NCBI GenBank assembly: GCA_002345205.1
Contig: DDVI01000135.1
Span: 1 to 23,587, forward strand
DNA from: Bdellovibrionaceae bacterium UBA2316
GTDB lineage: Bacteria; Bdellovibrionota; Bdellovibrionia; Bdellovibrionales; Bdellovibrionaceae
Length of the DNA: 23,587 nucleotides
Direction of reading: 5' to 3'
The translations under genes were made by a program, and so were the position numbers. This document shows positions 8,028-15,822 of this stretch, piece by piece (within the stretch, counting starts at the first letter, position 1; each line of letters starts with the position of its first letter). A model generated the notes under the pieces. It worked only from the letters and a program-made list of their open reading frames with translations, was not told the origin of the DNA and did no database searches.

Positions 8028-8636
8028 ATGAAATCGATTTATTCTGGTTTATTGAGTTTAGCATTATGTAGTCTGAGTTTCGCTCAGACTACTGAGTCTC
8101 TAACAGAATCTGCTGTAGGCGATGAAACTCGCGTTCAACAAATCATGGCAGAACTTGATGGTACAGAATGGACCGGTAAAGCCGGATTTTTTATCAAGAA
8201 AGAAGGAAAAAACCATTTGCTTCAAAACGATGCCTATATGGCGTTTGGCCTGTTAGACGGTAAGCTTTATTACCTTTCATCAATAAATAAAAAAATCGAT
8301 GCCCTAATAGAAAAAGGTGCGCAAGGCCTATGCGTGAAGTCCCCGCCCCGTCGAGTAGAATTCACGCCTCTTCCTGATGGAAAATCATTTTCTGCAGCCG
8401 TCTACGTGCCGTCTATTTCTAAAAAAACGGGCGAAAAGAAATTCGCTCGCATTATACTTGAAACTCTTAGAGTCGAAAACAACCAGCTTTTAATTAATGA
8501 TTTTGAATTTGTTAAAGGCCGTATAAAACTATTTCCGACTCAGTATTCTCTAGACAAAATGAGCAGTCCAAAAACTGCAGAACTAGCAGCCAAACTTAAA
8601 GACTGTTTAGCCAAACAGCCCTGGTTAAATCAATAA
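8028..8636 (+). CDS. Small secreted protein of unknown function
   Basis: I chose the ATG at 8028, preceded by GAGGA at 8015-8019, over an earlier in-frame TTG at 8013, because it opens a clean signal peptide (MKSIYSGLLSLALCSLSFA, cleavage before QTT). The 202-residue product is mostly predicted beta-strand, with two cysteines in the mature part (CVKSPP and the C-terminal KDCLAKQPW) that may pair. I recognise no family. It starts 11 bases after the cytochrome c stop, with the ribosome site overlapping that stop, so it is the last gene of the P450/cytochrome operon. It could be a periplasmic partner or substrate-binding component of the two haem proteins; that is inference from position only. 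Confidence 0.75.
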   Translation: MKSIYSGLLSLALCSLSFAQTTESLTESAVGDETRVQQIMAELDGTEWTGKAGFFIKKEGKNHLLQNDAYMAFGLLDGKLYYLSSINKKIDALIEKGAQGLCVKSPPRRVEFTPLPDGKSFSAAVYVPSISKKTGEKKFARIILETLRVENNQLLINDFEFVKGRIKLFPTQYSLDKMSSPKTAELAAKLKDCLAKQPWLNQ

Positions 8637-8697
8637 ATCGAGCTCAGCATCACAGGTCAGCGTCTTTTGTCAACACATCGACAACATACTTTTGCCA

Positions 8698-8741
8698 TTT
8701 TTATCTATTTAATAGATGCAACGAAGTCTTTTTATCTATTT
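8698..8741. repeat. Two copies of a 13-base direct repeat, 31 bases apart
   Basis: TTTTTATCTATTT occurs at 8698-8710 and again, identical, at 8729-8741. The start-to-start distance is 31 bases, close to three helical turns, so proteins bound to both copies would lie on the same DNA face. The pair lies upstream of the universal stress protein gene. Confidence 0.6.
8703..8717. promoter_or_regulatory. Perfect palindrome upstream of the universal stress protein gene
   Basis: ATCTATT-T-AATAGAT is a perfect 7+7 inverted repeat around a single base. It overlaps the first copy of the 13-base direct repeat and has the size of a dimeric repressor or activator site. No T-tract or GC-rich stem is present, so a protein site is more likely than a terminator. 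Confidence 0.45.
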
Positions 8742-8753
8742 GATCAAAATTAA
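8740..8753. promoter_or_regulatory. FNR/Crp-like box candidate
   Basis: TTGAT-CAAA-ATTAA differs from the FNR consensus TTGAT-N4-ATCAA at one position and contains the perfect palindrome TTTGATCAAA (8739-8748). It lies 153 bases before the universal stress protein ATG. FNR-type control of such genes is known in other bacteria. In AT-rich DNA a one-mismatch match can arise by chance. Confidence 0.3.
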
Positions 8754-8905
8754 AAGAAATTTTACTTTATGTTCTCTAGCATCTGGAATAATTTAGATTT
8801 TACTGTTTTCGCATTATATGCTTAGGCAATAGATTCAATTTTGGTTTGAGTTGCAAAAGTAAAACTAGAAATTCATAACCTTTGTTTTTAATCAAGGAGT
8901 CAAAC

Positions 8906-9781
8906 ATGAAAGCACTTTGGGCTGTAGAGCCATTTCATCAAAACAAATCGCAGATAAAAAACGCTTATAAGTTAATAAAAGAAGTGTGTGGGAATGAAGA
9001 GATAGAAGTTGGATTTGTTGTTACCCGAACAGAAAATGAGCTTAATTTAGCTTATGAAATCCCAAAGAAAGACCGATTTAGCGAGTATCCCCAGCAGCTG
9101 ATTAAAAAGAAACTAGCAAATGCAGGGATACCGACCAAATTGCTCAATATAAATGTTATTGATTATCCGACGTATTCAAAATCCAAGGCCGCAATGCGCT
9201 TATTGAAAATTGGAAAAGATAGAAAATGTGACATTTGCATAATCTATAGCCAAGGCGGTAGCAAACTTAAAAAAATGTTTCTAGGAAGTTTTGCAGAATC
9301 AGCAGTTCATTTTAGTGAAATAAAACTACTCGTGATCAATCCATACTCTAAACTATCCGGAAAAATAAAGACAGTCATGTTTTGTCATGAGCCCTCGAAA
9401 AAGTCCTCGGAGGCGTTAAACGAGATGATTAAATTTTGTAAACAGCTAAAGGCGAAACTTGTGATTTTTCATGCCGCACACTTTTGGTACGAAACGCCTG
9501 AGAGCGAAATGGATGAAGAAGTAGAGGCCTACAAAAATTCGGTAAAAAAGTGGCAAAAAGAAATTGAGTATAATTGCGCTAAATCGCAAGTTAAATGCGA
9601 GTTTCAAATCACTCCTGAATTTGCGATGGTAAGTGAACTTGCCATAAAAACTGCTAAAAAAGTAGGGGCTGATTTAATTTCTGTCTTGGCTAAATCTACC
9701 AGTACAACGGCATTAATGGGTGGGAGCGTAACTCGCCAACTTCTAAGAGGAAGTGACCTGCCAGTTTTAGTGCTGCGCTAG
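8906..9781 (+). CDS. Tandem universal stress protein (UspA family)
   Basis: The ATG at 8906 follows AAGGAG (8894-8899) at ideal spacing; an upstream in-frame TTG at 8882 is ignored. The 291-residue product contains two USP-like halves (about 1-145 and 150-291). The second half keeps a recognisable nucleotide-binding loop, GGSVTRQLLRGSDLPVLVL near the C-terminus, matching G-x2-G-x9-G(S/T). The first half has a more degenerate version (FLGSFAESAVHFSEIKLLV). Such tandem proteins are cytoplasmic and bind ATP or act as stress-related sensors. The gene stands alone with a long AT-rich leader holding palindromes and direct repeats, so it is probably tightly regulated. It is convergent with recG. The partner is unknown. 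Confidence 0.85.
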   Translation: MKALWAVEPFHQNKSQIKNAYKLIKEVCGNEEIEVGFVVTRTENELNLAYEIPKKDRFSEYPQQLIKKKLANAGIPTKLLNINVIDYPTYSKSKAAMRLLKIGKDRKCDICIIYSQGGSKLKKMFLGSFAESAVHFSEIKLLVINPYSKLSGKIKTVMFCHEPSKKSSEALNEMIKFCKQLKAKLVIFHAAHFWYETPESEMDEEVEAYKNSVKKWQKEIEYNCAKSQVKCEFQITPEFAMVSELAIKTAKKVGADLISVLAKSTSTTALMGGSVTRQLLRGSDLPVLVLR

Positions 9782-9818
9782 ATTCTTTTAGCTTGGTTAA
9801 ACCCGTAGTACTATTCCC

Positions 9819-11963
9819 TTACCCCAGATCAGCATCTTTCTTAGTTTGAAGATGCTGTTTGATAAACGCATTTTCGGCTTTTTCTAATTTAGGATCAGCC
9901 GTCAACGCGTCAGCGGCATACTTTCGTGCTTCAATTAACGTATCTTGGTTTTTAATCAAATCCGCTATCTTAAAACTGACAAGGCCCGACTGTTTGGTTC
10001 CTAAAAATTCCCCCGGTCCACGGATTTTCAAATCGAACTCTGCGATTTCAAATCCGTCGGTACTTTTTTCCATAAAGCTAACACGCTCTTTTGATTCTTC
10101 GTTAACGGCGTAGCCCATAATCAAGATACAAAAACTCTTATGTTCCCCACGACCTACGCGCCCACGCAGCTGATGCAACTGCGACAAACCAAAACGCTCG
10201 GCGTGTTCAATTAAAATGATATTGGCATTGGGAACATCCACCCCTACTTCAATCACTGTTGTCGACACAAGAATATCAAAATCTTTGTTCTTAAACGCAT
10301 TCATGATTTCATCTTTTTCAGAGGGCTTCATTTTACCATGCAGCAAAGCCCAGCGAATATTTGGAAACTCAGTTTTAAGACGTTCAAATTCTTCGGTCGC
10401 ATTTTTTAAATCGATTTTTTCGCTCTCCTCAACCAAAGGAAACACTATGTAACCTTGACGACCTTTTTCCACTTGCTGTTTCATGAAATCTAAAGCTTGA
10501 CCCATTTTATTTTGGAAGACAGCTCGCGTTTGAATCGGCGTACGCCCCGGAGGTAATTCTTTGATCAGCGTGACATCCAGATCACCGAACACGGTCATCG
10601 ATAGCGTTCTGGGAATTGGCGTAGCCGTCATGACAAGAAAGTGAGGCGAAGCGCCCTTGGCTTTCAATTTCGCCCGCTGATTAACACCGAAGCGATGCTG
10701 CTCATCAATAACCACCAGGCTTAAGCTTCGAAAAACGACATCGTCTTCCAACAGTGCATGCGTCCCAATCAACAAATCAATTTGCCCACGTGCTAATTTT
10801 TCAAAAAGTTCGCGACGTTCACTGGCTTTTGTTTTTCCAGTTAATAAAGCGACGGTAACTCCATGGCCGGTCAAATAGTTGACCGCATTCTTGTAATGTT
10901 GTTCTGCCAAAATCTCGGTCGGCACCATGATACAGCTTTGGTAATTATTTTCTTTCATCATCACGGCCGCGACAAAAGCTACTAACGTTTTTCCGCACCC
11001 CACATCACCTTGGATCAAGCGATGCATGGGATGACCTTTGATAAAATCACTCTCGATATCGGCTATGGCATTCAGCTGCCCGTTTGTTAATTGAAACGGT
11101 AAATTTCCGATGACTTTGTTTTTAAGTTCGCCAAAAGAAACGTAGTTGGGCGATTTTTCTTTTTGCAAACCGAGTTTTTTTGAGAACAAAAATGTTTCTA
11201 ACAAAAAGAACTCTTCGAAAATCAAACGATGGTGTGCTGGACTTCGCAATTCTAAAAACTCTAGGTATTTGTCTTTATCTGGGTAATGAACAGACTTAAT
11301 GGCATCAAAATATCCAAGGAGTCCTGCTTTTTGACGAACTGATGCCGGCAAAGCATCGTATTTTAAATTTTCAGGGTTCTTCAATATTTCCGACAAAGCA
11401 AAGCGAATCAGTTTCTGCCATTTAAAACTGCTAATGCCCTCCATCTCGACGTAGACGGGAATGACTTCATCCTGTAATTCTTCTTCCGCATCAATGTCCC
11501 GCAGATCTGGATGATGAAACTCTAATCGTCCGCGATAGTCGATAACTTTGCCAACGACGCGAATTTCTTGAAACGGTTTAAATCGTTCGAAATAGCCTTT
11601 ATAAGGAACTCGGAAAAATTTGCAGTGAATCTGCCCCGACGAATCCTGCAAAGTAATATCATAAATTTTTCGGCTAGTACGCCCCAGTGGTATACTTTGA
11701 ACTTTCAGCAATGTTGCTTTCATGCTGACCAATTGATCAACTTTTAGATCCCTAATTTTAAGTCCGCTGCGACGATCTTCGTACGTGCGTGGAAAAATTT
11801 CTATTAAATCACGAACCGTGCGAACGCCATTTTTAGCTAAGATTTCACCTAATGCCGGCCCCACGCCTTTGATATACTGGACGTGAGTCTTAAGTTCAAG
11901 CGGAGGCGCCTTGCCTTTATTTGGATTCACTCTAGGTTTGGAATCAGATCGACTGAAGTTCAT
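9819..11963 (-). CDS. recG: ATP-dependent DNA helicase RecG
   Basis: RecG remodels stalled replication forks and branched DNA in the cytoplasm. The 714-residue length is near the family norm. In order: an N-terminal wedge/OB-fold region (about 30-170) with GVGPALGEILAKNGV resembling the helix-hairpin of RecG proteins, Walker A GDVGCGKT (319-326), the DEQH box (420-423, VVIDEQHRFGV), MTATPIPRTL, and the second helicase domain with TTVIEVGVDVPNA and QLRGRVGRGEHKS, followed by the RecG-typical GPGEFLGTKQSG. The start is the ATG at 11961-11963, with a strong AAGGAGAG upstream. It is transcribed divergently from the HD-GYP gene across 94 bases and is convergent with the universal stress protein gene. 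No anomaly is seen. Confidence 0.97.
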   Translation of the reverse strand: MNFSRSDSKPRVNPNKGKAPPLELKTHVQYIKGVGPALGEILAKNGVRTVRDLIEIFPRTYEDRRSGLKIRDLKVDQLVSMKATLLKVQSIPLGRTSRKIYDITLQDSSGQIHCKFFRVPYKGYFERFKPFQEIRVVGKVIDYRGRLEFHHPDLRDIDAEEELQDEVIPVYVEMEGISSFKWQKLIRFALSEILKNPENLKYDALPASVRQKAGLLGYFDAIKSVHYPDKDKYLEFLELRSPAHHRLIFEEFFLLETFLFSKKLGLQKEKSPNYVSFGELKNKVIGNLPFQLTNGQLNAIADIESDFIKGHPMHRLIQGDVGCGKTLVAFVAAVMMKENNYQSCIMVPTEILAEQHYKNAVNYLTGHGVTVALLTGKTKASERRELFEKLARGQIDLLIGTHALLEDDVVFRSLSLVVIDEQHRFGVNQRAKLKAKGASPHFLVMTATPIPRTLSMTVFGDLDVTLIKELPPGRTPIQTRAVFQNKMGQALDFMKQQVEKGRQGYIVFPLVEESEKIDLKNATEEFERLKTEFPNIRWALLHGKMKPSEKDEIMNAFKNKDFDILVSTTVIEVGVDVPNANIILIEHAERFGLSQLHQLRGRVGRGEHKSFCILIMGYAVNEESKERVSFMEKSTDGFEIAEFDLKIRGPGEFLGTKQSGLVSFKIADLIKNQDTLIEARKYAADALTADPKLEKAENAFIKQHLQTKKDADLG
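9830..9857 (+). terminator. Hairpin inside the 3' end of recG, candidate terminator for the usp gene
   Basis: CAGCATCTT (9830-9838) and AAGATGCTG (9849-9857) form a perfect 9-bp stem with a 10-base loop, followed on the + strand by TTTGAT. It lies 49 bases after the usp stop and within the recG coding end. The T-tract is short, so termination would be weak or factor-assisted. Confidence 0.4.
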
Positions 11964-11994
11964 TCTCTCCTTGGGACACTTTCGGTTTAAAACA

Positions 11995-12023
11995 ATTTTA
12001 AAATGATTCTAGACATTTGTCTC
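11995..12023 (-). promoter_or_regulatory. Candidate sigma-70 promoter of recG
   Basis: Reading on the minus strand, GAGACA (12023-12018) and TAAAAT (12000-11995) are separated by exactly 17 bases; they match the consensus at 4 and 5 of 6 positions. Transcription would start near 11988, about 25 bases before the recG ATG, which leaves room for the AAGGAGAG ribosome site. Confidence 0.35.
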
Positions 12024-12057
12024 TAGTTTTTAAAAATCAATGATGCTTAAATAGGGA

Positions 12058-13008
12058 ATGGACATCAATCAATTTTTTCGCATTCGTTTAAGCACGCTAA
12101 GACCTGAAAAAATCACGTCTTTTGACATTTACGTCTATATCGATGGACGCATGGTTTTGTACCGCAAAGCGGGCGAAGCTTTGCAATTGCAAAAGATCGA
12201 GACTCTGCATTCTAAAGACACGGGAAGTTCATTTTTCGTGAAAATCACGGATCGGGATATTTATCGCGCTTGGGTGAAAGAAGAAATTAACTCCACAAAT
12301 ATTCCAAATAACGAAAAAGCAGCTATTTTACGGGAATCTTCGATCGCGATCATGGAAGATCTTTTCGAAAATCCGGATGTGAACAAAGCTCTTGATGAAT
12401 CTAAACCGATCATCAGTGACTTTATCAACTTCATGGATCAAGCCCCGGAAAGCGTTGGCTACTTACTGAGCCTATCGGGTCATGATTTCTATACTTATAA
12501 TCACTCACTTGATGTCAGCATCTATTCGCTAGGTTTAGGCAAAATATTAGGTTTCGGACCAAAAGAAATGGAAGAATTGGGCATCGGTTGTCTATTTCAT
12601 GACATCGGTAAACGAAACGTCGCTTTAGAAATCTTATGTAAGAAAGGTCCATTGGACGATGCCGAATGGGAACAGATGAAACGGCATCCTCAATATGGAT
12701 TAATCATCTTGAATCAAAATCCAAATATTTCCGATGGTGTAAAAGCCGCTTGCTTTGAGCATCACGAATCCTGGGCTGGCAATGGCTATCCCCAACAAAT
12801 CACAGGACCAGAGATTCATCCGTATGCGCGTATCGTAGCTATTTGTGATACGTATGATGCAATGACAACGCAGCGATCATACAACAAACCAATGACTCCG
12901 CACGAAGCTCTTACGATGATGCGAGACAAACTATCAGGACGCTATGATCCCGATATGTTAAAGGCGATGCATTCAGTACTATTTAAGATTCAGTCCGCGG
13001 CTTCTTAA
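12058..13008 (+). CDS. HD-GYP domain protein (probable cyclic-di-GMP phosphodiesterase)
   Basis: HD-GYP proteins hydrolyse c-di-GMP in the cytoplasm. The 316-residue product has an N-terminal region (1-130) without a receiver or PAS motif that I recognise, then the HD-GYP domain: His149, His181-Asp182 (FHDIGK), His210 (KRHPQYG), His235-His236-Glu237 (HHE) and GNGYP (241-245). The metal ligands and the GYP triad are present, so activity is likely. The usual Asp in HHExxDGxGYP is Ala240. The ATG at 12058 is the first possible start because an in-frame TAG lies at 12052; AGGGA directly abuts it with no spacing, so initiation may be inefficient or unusual. It is divergent from recG and its stop overlaps the stop of the convergent gene by three bases. 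Confidence 0.9.
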   Translation: MDINQFFRIRLSTLRPEKITSFDIYVYIDGRMVLYRKAGEALQLQKIETLHSKDTGSSFFVKITDRDIYRAWVKEEINSTNIPNNEKAAILRESSIAIMEDLFENPDVNKALDESKPIISDFINFMDQAPESVGYLLSLSGHDFYTYNHSLDVSIYSLGLGKILGFGPKEMEELGIGCLFHDIGKRNVALEILCKKGPLDDAEWEQMKRHPQYGLIILNQNPNISDGVKAACFEHHESWAGNGYPQQITGPEIHPYARIVAICDTYDAMTTQRSYNKPMTPHEALTMMRDKLSGRYDPDMLKAMHSVLFKIQSAAS

Positions 13009-13727
13009 GGGATCTGGATAATTTCAGTTTTATCCAGATCTTTGAATGTAACTGTTTTGCAGTCGGTACCAAATTCGGGAGATTCGAAAAAAGCGTTATC
13101 GTCGGTTGCTATTTCGCGAAGTCCAACTTGTTTTTCAGCGAGTGCTGTTTCCACTTCCCAGTTATAAATATAAGCTAAGACTTTTGAATTTCTTGATTCA
13201 GAACCTTCCTCATCTTCAATACCCCAATAGGCAATGTACTGTCGGCATATTTTTGAATTAGAAATAAAGGACCAATTTTTTGGGGTGAATATTTTCACTT
13301 CGCCGCTGGAAAGATTTATTTTTTTTAGTTCGTCCTCTAAACGCCCAAAATAATCGGACTCGGGATAAGCGTCCTGATCCTTTTCAATGGAACATTGAAA
13401 TCCAATCAGTTGATTGTTCCAATAATGAAGTCCTGAAAAACTACCGACATCCGTACTGTTAAATTTCACCGGAAAACAGACTCCATCACCGGTATTCGGC
13501 CAGTCATTTAATATAACAAATGGCTCACCAATTTTAACTGACGAAATTGTCTTCAGTTCGTCCCACATTGGTTGGCGTTTACTAACTATCCGTTCAATCT
13601 GTTGGGCTTTAGTTTCATTTAGTGGATGAGTTTCCGCAGCCACGCTTGGTCGAGTCGTAAAATAAAAAATGCTGCCACTTACGGCGACGACGGCCAATGC
13701 TAAACCTATTATAAGTTTTTTGTTCAT
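13005..13727 (-). CDS. Membrane-anchored or secreted protein of unknown function
   Basis: The 240-residue product starts at an ATG preceded by AAGGGG at good spacing. Residues 1-30 form a basic N-terminus and one hydrophobic segment (LIIGLALAVVAVSGSIFYF), followed by an Ala-rich stretch (SVAAETH) that may be a cleavage site. The rest is an acidic soluble domain outside the cytoplasm, with four cysteines (CFPV, QCSI, KICR and TDCK) that could form two disulfides. No family is recognised. It is the third gene of a run with fbaB and the rhodanese-like lipoprotein, 41 bases downstream of the latter. Its last codons contain an 11-bp hairpin shared with the convergent HD-GYP gene end. Confidence 0.75.
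   Translation of the reverse strand: MNKKLIIGLALAVVAVSGSIFYFTTRPSVAAETHPLNETKAQQIERIVSKRQPMWDELKTISSVKIGEPFVILNDWPNTGDGVCFPVKFNSTDVGSFSGLHYWNNQLIGFQCSIEKDQDAYPESDYFGRLEDELKKINLSSGEVKIFTPKNWSFISNSKICRQYIAYWGIEDEEGSESRNSKVLAYIYNWEVETALAEKQVGLREIATDDNAFFESPEFGTDCKTVTFKDLDKTEIIQIP
13011..13040 (+). terminator. 11-bp perfect hairpin at the convergent HD-GYP gene end
   Basis: GATCTGGATAA (13011-13021) pairs perfectly with TTATCCAGATC (13030-13040) across an eight-base loop, two bases after the HD-GYP stop, and TTTGAA follows on the + strand. The whole structure is inside the coding end of the opposite gene. The stem could stop transcription from either side, although the T-tract is only three bases. 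Confidence 0.5.
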
Positions 13728-13768
13728 CGCCGCCCCTTTTTACGATCCTTATGTGGGACCAGCTATCA

Positions 13769-14788
13769 TTATTTCTTTTTTTTGCGAACCACTTTCTTGC
13801 GTTTCTTTTGTTTTTCTTTTTCAAAGAACGCAGAATTGATTTGTTTTTCTAAACTCATCGAATTGTTTAGGTAATTATACCCGCCCGAGAAGTTTTTCGA
13901 TTCTGTGTAGCCCATTTCACGAAGTGCGAATGTCGCGGCACCTGAACGTACACCGTGATTTGAAATCAAAATCACAACGTCTTCTTCAACAATACCTTTA
14001 GCTTTAAGATTCTTTTTGAATGCAAAGTTTACGATACCTTCTGGAGTATAGAATTGCTCCCATGGAATATTTTCCAACGGAAAATTTGTATCTAACGATT
14101 TCAAACTGACGTCTTTGAATTCTTTTTCAGAACGAACATCAATGAAATGAATTTTTGCATTTTTAAAACGGCCTACGCGTAACCCCGCCTTTTCATCCAA
14201 ACGTGTAACCGTGTAGAATTTAAAATTGTAGTTAAACGGATAGATAATACGTTGAAATTCATCGAACTTGATTTCAGAACGAGTGTCGACAACCGGCATC
14301 CACATTTCTTTGTTCACGGGTGGCGCTTCTGTTAGACCGAACACTTCACGTTTAAATAATTCGTAATTGAATGTTTTTACGTTCATCACGCCCATTTCTT
14401 TTAACATCCAAGCCACGCGACCCATTTTAGCTTCTTGAGTTTGGCCTTTATCAAATACTTTCCCTAGAACGATCACTTCTGATTCTGGACCGATTCCCCA
14501 TAAAGCCAAACGACGAGTAATGTTTAGTGGATCAATATCCAAAACACCTTCCGCGCCTTCCATATTGGGAACCGAGAAATCTTTCCATTCAACTAATATC
14601 GAGCCTGGCACTTTACTGACGTAGAAATCAACCGCAGCGCGGGTGTCCAAGATTACCGTATTTTTATTTAGCTTTGTGCGAATTTCTTCAAAATTAGTTT
14701 GTACTGATTTAGTTTCAGTTACTTTAGTGGGCTGTGTTTGGCAGCCCATAAAGAAAAGTACCGATAGTAGTAGAATTCCTTTTCCCAT
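13769..14788 (-). CDS. Rhodanese-like tandem-domain lipoprotein lacking catalytic cysteine
   Basis: I take the ATG at 14788 rather than the adjoining GTG at 14791; both suit an AGTAGG site. The 339-residue product has a lipobox (FFMGC, lipid Cys16) and two rhodanese-like repeats. The first has VILDTRAAVDF near residue 47 and KVPGSILVEW; the second has IHFIDVRSEKEF and the active-site loop ISNHGVRSGAATFALREMGY followed by FSGGYNYL. In active enzymes the loop begins with Cys (CxxGxRS); here Ser occupies that place, and the mature protein has no cysteine other than the lipidated one. It therefore cannot perform sulfur transfer and may act as a binding or scaffold protein outside the cytoplasm. 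The C-terminus is a strongly basic tail (KKRKKVVRKKKK). It starts nine bases after the fbaB stop. Confidence 0.85.
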   Translation of the reverse strand: MGKGILLLSVLFFMGCQTQPTKVTETKSVQTNFEEIRTKLNKNTVILDTRAAVDFYVSKVPGSILVEWKDFSVPNMEGAEGVLDIDPLNITRRLALWGIGPESEVIVLGKVFDKGQTQEAKMGRVAWMLKEMGVMNVKTFNYELFKREVFGLTEAPPVNKEMWMPVVDTRSEIKFDEFQRIIYPFNYNFKFYTVTRLDEKAGLRVGRFKNAKIHFIDVRSEKEFKDVSLKSLDTNFPLENIPWEQFYTPEGIVNFAFKKNLKAKGIVEEDVVILISNHGVRSGAATFALREMGYTESKNFSGGYNYLNNSMSLEKQINSAFFEKEKQKKRKKVVRKKKK

Positions 14789-14797
14789 CACTATGGC

Positions 14798-15724
14798 CTA
14801 CTTTGAGTTTTTACCAGCAAATGCATCCATTACTGAATGTAGCAATTCGATTGATTCTTTACGTGGACGTTGGAACGCATTACGGCCCATAATGCTGCCG
14901 AAAGCGCCACCTTGAGCTAACTGTTTTACTTCTTCAACCAACTGTTCAGTTCCCTTGGCTTCACCGCCTGAGAAAATCACAATGCGTTTTCCATTGAAGC
15001 AGCTTTGTACGATGTGACGAGTGCGATCAGCTAATGATGAAACTTTGATACCTTGAGCTTCGTAAACCTTACGAGCCGCTTCTTGTTCAATATGGGCACT
15101 TGGAGGTTTTACTTTGATGATGTGCGCGCCCATTTGAGCCGCTAAGTGAGCGGCATACGCGATAACGTCAATACCAGTTTCGCCTTCCTTTGATAACTGT
15201 TCACCACGAGGGTACGACCAGATGACAACCGCCAAACCCGCTTTTTTTGCTTCACGAGCGGCCTGTGCGATTTCTTCGTACATGTTTTTACGTTCAGCCG
15301 ATCCCGGGTAAATAGTGAAACCTATACCCGCACAACCCAAACGTAACGCATCGTCGACGTTTGAAGTTAAAGCGGAAATTGGAGATTTGTTTGAATATAA
15401 AGTTTCTGAGTTATTAATTTTTAAGATCAAAGGAATTTCGCCCGCGAAATCACGAGCACAGGCTTCCAAAGCACCCAATGGCGCTGCGTACGCATTACAA
15501 CCGGATTCGATTGCTAATTCAAAGTGGTACGCAGGATCGTAACCGTCTGGATTCTTAGCAAAACTGCGAGCTGGGCCATGCTCAAAACCTTGGTCTACTG
15601 GCAAAATCACCAATTTACCTGTGCCTGCTAATCGGCCCGTATTCATCAGACGAGCTAAATTAGTTAAAACACCTGGGTTATCAGAACCATACCAGTTTAA
15701 AATTTCACGCACTCTTGGGGTCAT
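14798..15724 (-). CDS. fbaB: Class I (DhnA/FbaB-type) fructose-bisphosphate aldolase
   Basis: This cytoplasmic enzyme cleaves fructose 1,6-bisphosphate through a Schiff base. I start at the ATG at 15724, preceded by AGGAGAG (15735-15729), rather than 21 codons upstream where no ribosome site exists. The 308-residue length fits the DhnA family. Recognisable blocks are LPVDQGFEHGP (41-51, active-site Asp44), FTIYPGS (136-142), HIIKVKPPS (191-199, with Lys194 as the likely Schiff-base lysine), IVIFSGGEAKG (228-238) and IMGRNAFQRP (258-267, phosphate binding). It leads a minus-strand operon with the rhodanese-like lipoprotein nine bases downstream. A possible promoter is noted separately. Confidence 0.93.
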   Translation of the reverse strand: MTPRVREILNWYGSDNPGVLTNLARLMNTGRLAGTGKLVILPVDQGFEHGPARSFAKNPDGYDPAYHFELAIESGCNAYAAPLGALEACARDFAGEIPLILKINNSETLYSNKSPISALTSNVDDALRLGCAGIGFTIYPGSAERKNMYEEIAQAAREAKKAGLAVVIWSYPRGEQLSKEGETGIDVIAYAAHLAAQMGAHIIKVKPPSAHIEQEAARKVYEAQGIKVSSLADRTRHIVQSCFNGKRIVIFSGGEAKGTEQLVEEVKQLAQGGAFGSIMGRNAFQRPRKESIELLHSVMDAFAGKNSK

Positions 15725-15758
15725 AAGTCTCTCCTGTTTAAGTATTTTGAACGGACTT

Positions 15759-15787
15759 AAACTATTCAGATTCATACTTTTTTTCAA
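15759..15787 (-). promoter_or_regulatory. Weak promoter candidate for fbaB
   Basis: On the minus strand TTGAAA (15787-15782) is followed after 17 bases by TAGTTT (15764-15759). The -10 matches only three of six positions. It is placed reasonably for the fbaB ribosome site about 25 bases downstream. Confidence 0.25.
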
Positions 15788-15822
15788 TATTTTAGGTATT
15801 TAACACAGCGGATATAATTCCC

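Noticed and set aside
8637..8905. Possible small RNA or riboswitch before the usp gene
   Set aside because: Only AT-rich palindromes and repeats are visible; no extended paired structure or known riboswitch core was found, so a protein-bound control region is the simpler reading.
10216..10452. Plus-strand frame of 78 codons within recG
   Set aside because: It is a shadow of highly conserved helicase motifs on the opposite strand.
13615..13824. Lys/Arg-rich minus-strand frame of 69 codons spanning the rhodanese end and the next gene
   Set aside because: It is an out-of-frame reading of the basic tail of the rhodanese-like protein and the start of the next gene, both of which are better supported.
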